A stretch of 11,970 nt of DNA from assembly GCA_041661585.1 (NCBI GenBank), contig JBAZUC010000025.1, forward strand, positions 1-11,970, given 5' to 3'. Origin of the DNA: JAPLXD01 sp041661585. GTDB taxonomy: Bacteria > Patescibacteriota > Minisyncoccia > Moranbacterales > UBA11712. How positions within the stretch are numbered: the first letter of the stretch is position 1; the number at the start of each line of letters is the position of its first letter. A program made the translations under genes and the position numbers. Positions 11,796-11,970 of this stretch are shown in pieces. The notes under the pieces are model-generated. The model did no database searches, was not told the DNA's origin, and was given only the letters and a program-made list of their open reading frames with translations.

Positions 11796-11970
11796 TTATA
11801 ATGGCTTTTCTCCCATATCAAACGCGTCAGCAGACGGAGCGGGAGTAACATAGTTAGACTTTTTCATGATCTCTTCATTCACTATATCACGATTGCGCCC
11901 GTATTTCAACTTGGAAAGTTCCTTGATGGCTTCGGCGATCTCTTTCGATCCTTTGGTCGGCGGATAGGTT
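11796..11970 (-). CDS. C-terminal fragment of a larger protein, unidentified
   Basis: The last 57 residues of a gene whose start lies beyond the right edge; the stop is TAA at 11798-11796. The visible part starts TYPPTKGSKEIAEAIKELSK and continues LKYGRNRDIVNEEIMKKS. It forms a helical segment that ends in a flexible Pro/Ala-containing tail. The helical part recalls the C-terminus of DNA-transfer (VirD4/TraG-like) ATPases in related genomes, but this is an impression and no motif proves it. The short Pro/Ala tail is similar in style to the 51-aa protein that follows 23 nt later in the same direction. Confidence 0.6.
   Translation of the reverse strand, partial: TYPPTKGSKEIAEAIKELSKLKYGRNRDIVNEEIMKKSNYVTPAPSADAFDMGEKPL

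Noticed and set aside
1..11970. CRISPR array, transposase or prophage genes
   Set aside because: No evenly spaced direct repeats of 20-40 bp, no transposase or integrase motifs, and no phage structural genes were seen; the repeats found are short hairpins and a 7-bp array.

Overview
The window looks like chromosomal sequence from a bacterium of the Candidate Phyla Radiation, most likely a Parcubacteria/Patescibacteria lineage. This is inferred from several traits together: tightly packed genes, mostly AU-rich starts without Shine-Dalgarno sequences, a tRNA without an encoded CCA end, shortened versions of universal proteins (Obg without its C-terminal domain, UvrC without its helix-hairpin-helix tail), and G+C-rich palindromic repeats of the CCCGCC...GGCGGG type. 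No 16S rRNA or other decisive marker is present, so the assignment is moderate.

Layout. 1-1557 (+): the 3' end of dnaX, a tRNA-Gln(UUG) starting one base after the dnaX stop, and obgE. 1563-2384 (-): an exported transglutaminase-like protein, convergent with obgE. It is divergent from 2465-3181 (+), a membrane-anchored protein with a PsbP-like extracellular domain; the two share a compact symmetric pair of extended -10 promoters. 3182-3401 holds an in-frame relic of coding sequence behind a stop codon, a promoter-like pair and an inverted array of 7-bp repeats. A 40-aa, eight-cysteine protein (3402-3524) follows, then a bidirectional terminator.

3574-9722 (-): the complete nucleotide excision repair set in one apparent operon, transcribed uvrB, uvrA, uvrC. 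It starts at a near-consensus promoter at 9802-9830. A G+C-rich repeat hairpin lies in the uvrB leader, and another short repeat of similar style lies inside the uvrC coding sequence. UvrA recognises damage, UvrB opens and verifies the DNA, and UvrC makes both cuts, so the operon supplies the whole incision machinery.

9875-11345 (+): divergent from uvrB, a DUF763-family protein with a helix-hairpin-helix motif, followed one base later by a 107-aa helical protein of unknown function. A small gene with the best Shine-Dalgarno sequence in the window follows (11373-11492); it appears frameshifted at a run of seven A. Two terminators separate this operon from a leftward pair: an acidic, proline-rich 51-aa protein (11617-11772) and the C-terminus of a larger protein running off the right edge.

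The points most worth a second look are the uvrBAC/DUF763 divergent locus with a shared palindrome between its promoters, the altered UvrC (missing HhH domain and two of the four expected cluster cysteines, with a repeat inside the linker), the tiny cysteine-rich protein, and the frameshifted gene at 11373. No CRISPR array, transposase or complete mobile element was found.
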